From NCBI GenBank assembly GCA_963815355.1, contig CAWFGJ010000011.1, forward strand, positions 144,710 through 208,709: 64,000 bases of DNA. The letters are read 5' to 3'. The stretch's first letter is position 1, and the number at the start of each line of letters is the position of its first letter. The notes under the pieces were generated by a model. It was not told the origin of the DNA. It did not search any database and saw nothing but the letters and a program-made list of their open reading frames with translations. The DNA comes from JAPUEK01 sp963815355. GTDB lineage: Bacteria; Pseudomonadota; Alphaproteobacteria; Rhodobacterales; Rhodobacteraceae. The position numbers were made by a program, and so were the translations under genes. Positions 62,431-64,000 of the stretch are shown one piece after another.

Positions 62431-62862
62431 GTGCACGACGGCGTCGACCAACTGCTTCGACAACACGGTCTCCAGGTCACCGCACAACGAATCGCGCGTT
62501 GTGCCCGCCGTGTCGAGCAACCGCACGCCACGGCCGACGATCTCGCAGCCGAGGTACGCGCCGAGATCGGATCGATCTCCCGGCAATCGGTATACGACAC
62601 GCTCGGCGTGCTGGTCGACAAGCAACTGATCCGGCGGATCCAGCCGGCGGGGTCGTCGGCGCGGTACGAGGGGCGAGTGGGCGACAACCACCACCACCTC
62701 ATCTGCCGATCGTGCAACGCCGTGGTCGACATCGACTGCGCGGTCGGCGAGGTCCCGTGCCTCACCGCCGATGACGATCACGGCTTTGAGATCGACGAGG
62801 CCGAGGTGGTCTACTGGGGCTACTGCCCGACGTGCCGAGTCGTACCGGGCAATGCCTCGTGA
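62431..62862 (+). CDS. furA: Fur-family peroxide/iron regulator (FurA-like)
   Basis: 143 residues from a GTG start. The N-terminal winged helix has LRQHGLQVTAQRIARCARRV and SISRQSVYDTLGVLVDKQLI. The C-terminal metal region reads GDNHHHLICRSCNAVVDIDC, and a second Cys pair is GYCPTC. This is the FurA/CatR pattern. It precedes katG in the same direction, the usual actinobacterial furA-katG pair, where it represses katG until oxidised. It is the only gene in this 2.9-kb part without a frame break, apart from edges. Confidence 0.92.
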   Translation: MHDGVDQLLRQHGLQVTAQRIARCARRVEQPHATADDLAAEVRAEIGSISRQSVYDTLGVLVDKQLIRRIQPAGSSARYEGRVGDNHHHLICRSCNAVVDIDCAVGEVPCLTADDDHGFEIDEAEVVYWGYCPTCRVVPGNAS

Positions 62863-62911
62863 CAGCACCCGCCGAGGCCGCGACCGTTCATCAACCCATC
62901 TAACGACCCCT

Positions 62912-62989
62912 CACCAGCACCATCCATCAGCATCACCCACCAGCACCACCCACCAGCACCACCCACCAGCACCACTAACCAGCACCACG
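62912..62989. repeat. Minisatellite, six copies of a 13-bp unit
   Basis: Unit CACCAGCACCAYC, starting at 62912, 62925, 62938, 62951, 62964 and 62977. Copies 3 and 4 are identical, others differ at one to four positions. It lies between furA and katG, 28 bp before the katG start. Since 13 is not a multiple of 3, it cannot be a simple coding repeat. Confidence 0.88.
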
Positions 62990-63016
62990 CCAACCGAAAC
63001 ACTCCAGGAGCGAACA

Positions 63017-64000
63017 ATGAGCCAAGATTCAGAAGTCTGGGACATCAACGACAGCCAGCAGGGCTGCCCCGTCATGCACGGGCCGAATGCTGGGCACACC
63101 GGCAAGGGTCTGACTGCGAACCAGCACTGGTGGCCGAACCAGCTCGACCTGCGGATGCTGCACCAGCACGCCCCGGCCTCGAACCCGCTGGGCGACGACT
63201 TCGACTACTCCGAAGCGTTCCTGGCACTCGACTACAACGCCCTCAAGGCCGACCTGACCACGCTGATGACCGACTCCAAGGAGTGGTGGCCCGCCGACTA
63301 CGGCCACTACGGCCCGTTCTTCATCCGCATGGCCTGGCACGCGGCCGGAACCTACCGCATCGAGGACGGACGCGGCGGCGGCGGCACCGGGGCGCAGCGC
63401 TTCGCTCCGCTCAACTCGTGGCCCGACAACGGCAACCTCGACAAGGCGCGCGCACTCCTGCAACCGATCAAGCAGAAGTACGGCAACGCCATCTCGTGGG
63501 CCGACCTCCTCCTGCTCACGGGCAACGTCGCGCTCGAGTCGATGGGCTTCGACACCTTCGGCTTCGCCGGCGGCCGCGCCGACATCTGGGCCCCCGAGGA
63601 CGACATCTACTGGGGTCCCGAGACCGAGTGGCTCGGCGACGAGCGCTACAGCGGTGACCGCGAGCTCATGGATCCGCTCGGTGCCGTCCAGATGGGCCTC
63701 ATCTACGTCAACCCCGAGGGCCCGAACGGCAACCCCGACCCGCTGGCCTCGGCGTGTGACATCCGCGAGACGTTCGCCCGCATGGCGATGAACGTGAGGA
63801 GACGGCGGCGCTCACCATCGGCGGCCACACGTTCGGCAAAGCCCACGGTGCCGGCGATTCCGATCTGGTCGGCGTGGAACCCGAAGGTGCCCCGATCGAA
63901 CAGATGGGCCTCGGCTGGAGAAACGCGCACGGCTCCGGCGTGGGCACCGACTCGACGACCTCGGGAATCGAAGGTGCGTGGACCCCGACGCCGACGCAGT
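63017..64000 (+). CDS. katG: Catalase-peroxidase KatG, partial and with one frame break
   Basis: The ATG at 63017 is preceded by CAGGAG. The N-terminal half of a class I heme peroxidase follows: distal pocket FFIRMAWHAAGTYRIEDGRG (Arg, Trp, His), and the MGLIYVNPEGPNGNPDP segment with the Tyr of the Met-Tyr-Trp adduct. Near 63795 one base is missing (AACGTGAGGAG for AAC-GAT-GAG-GAG). After it the frame resumes TAALTIGGHTFGKAHGAGDS, with the proximal His. The rest runs off the window. The enzyme removes hydrogen peroxide and activates isoniazid-like substrates in mycobacteria. Confidence 0.92.
   Translation, partial: MSQDSEVWDINDSQQGCPVMHGPNAGHTGKGLTANQHWWPNQLDLRMLHQHAPASNPLGDDFDYSEAFLALDYNALKADLTTLMTDSKEWWPADYGHYGPFFIRMAWHAAGTYRIEDGRGGGGTGAQRFAPLNSWPDNGNLDKARALLQPIKQKYGNAISWADLLLLTGNVALESMGFDTFGFAGGRADIWAPEDDIYWGPETEWLGDERYSGDRELMDPLGAVQMGLIYVNPEGPNGNPDPLASACDIRETFARMAMNVRRRRRSPSAATRSAKPTVPAIPIWSAWNPKVPRSNRWASAGETRTAPAWAPTRRPRESKVRGPRRRRS

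Noticed and set aside
62905..62995. CACCAGC array as a CRISPR
   Set aside because: Unit is 13 bp without spacers; no cas genes nearby.

Overview
The window joins DNA from three unrelated organisms. Positions 1-60278 are a GC-rich alphaproteobacterial chromosome segment, most likely Rhodobacteraceae. The support is tamA/tamB, a CcrM-type GANTC methyltransferase, a serC leader ahead of serC-serA, the gpmI-envC-ctpA-rppH block and the doe ectoine-degradation genes. Positions 60279-61082 (804 bp) are AT-rich and capped at both ends by 20-bp ciliate telomeres, C4A4C4A4C4 on the left and G4T4G4T4G4 on the right. This is a complete gene-sized macronuclear nanochromosome of a hypotrich ciliate (Oxytricha/Stylonychia type). 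Positions 61083-64000 are high-GC actinobacterial DNA (alpha/beta hydrolase, DUF6544-like protein, FurA, KatG) with many frame breaks. The simplest reading is an assembly or library-ligation chimera from a ciliate culture containing bacteria.

Layout of the bacterial part. 1-4.4 kb: tamA-tamB outer-membrane assembly pair. 4.5-11.7 kb: sugar and sugar-acid catabolism (aldo/keto reductase, KDG kinase, FAH-family enzyme, ribokinase with nucleoside hydrolase, gluconokinase with gluconate 5-dehydrogenase). 11.8-19.3 kb: chromosome maintenance (smc, rnhB, ccrM), with a probable membrane-anchored winged-helix protein and two small secreted proteins between them. 19.5-27.8 kb: a methyltransferase, alkB, mutY, a DciA-like protein, a DsbA-like thioredoxin, a CoA transferase, a TSUP permease, GNAT, an FMN reductase and rppH. 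27.8-33.3 kb: ctpA, envC, gpmI, an SDR and an SH3 protein. 33.5-39.8 kb: parC and the complete phosphorylated serine pathway (serB, serC, serA). 39.8-46.2 kb: DUF1428, a phosphoesterase, an MFS permease, maiA, a thiolase and pbpC. 46.2-56.5 kb: an alpha-2-macroglobulin, a double-receiver hybrid kinase, mtaB and dapF. 56.6-60.3 kb: tRNA-Lys and doeD-doeX divergent from doeA-doeB, where doeB is cut by the ciliate telomere.

Four 72-bp palindromic repeats (near 11.7, 15.4, 25.3 and 35.8 kb) lie just 3' of genes and probably act as terminators. An array of five AAGATC motifs spaced exactly 11 bp apart lies near 44.1 kb. The 60-kb bacterial part has intact reading frames. The last 2.9 kb has at least eight frame changes, as expected of thin, uncorrected reads.
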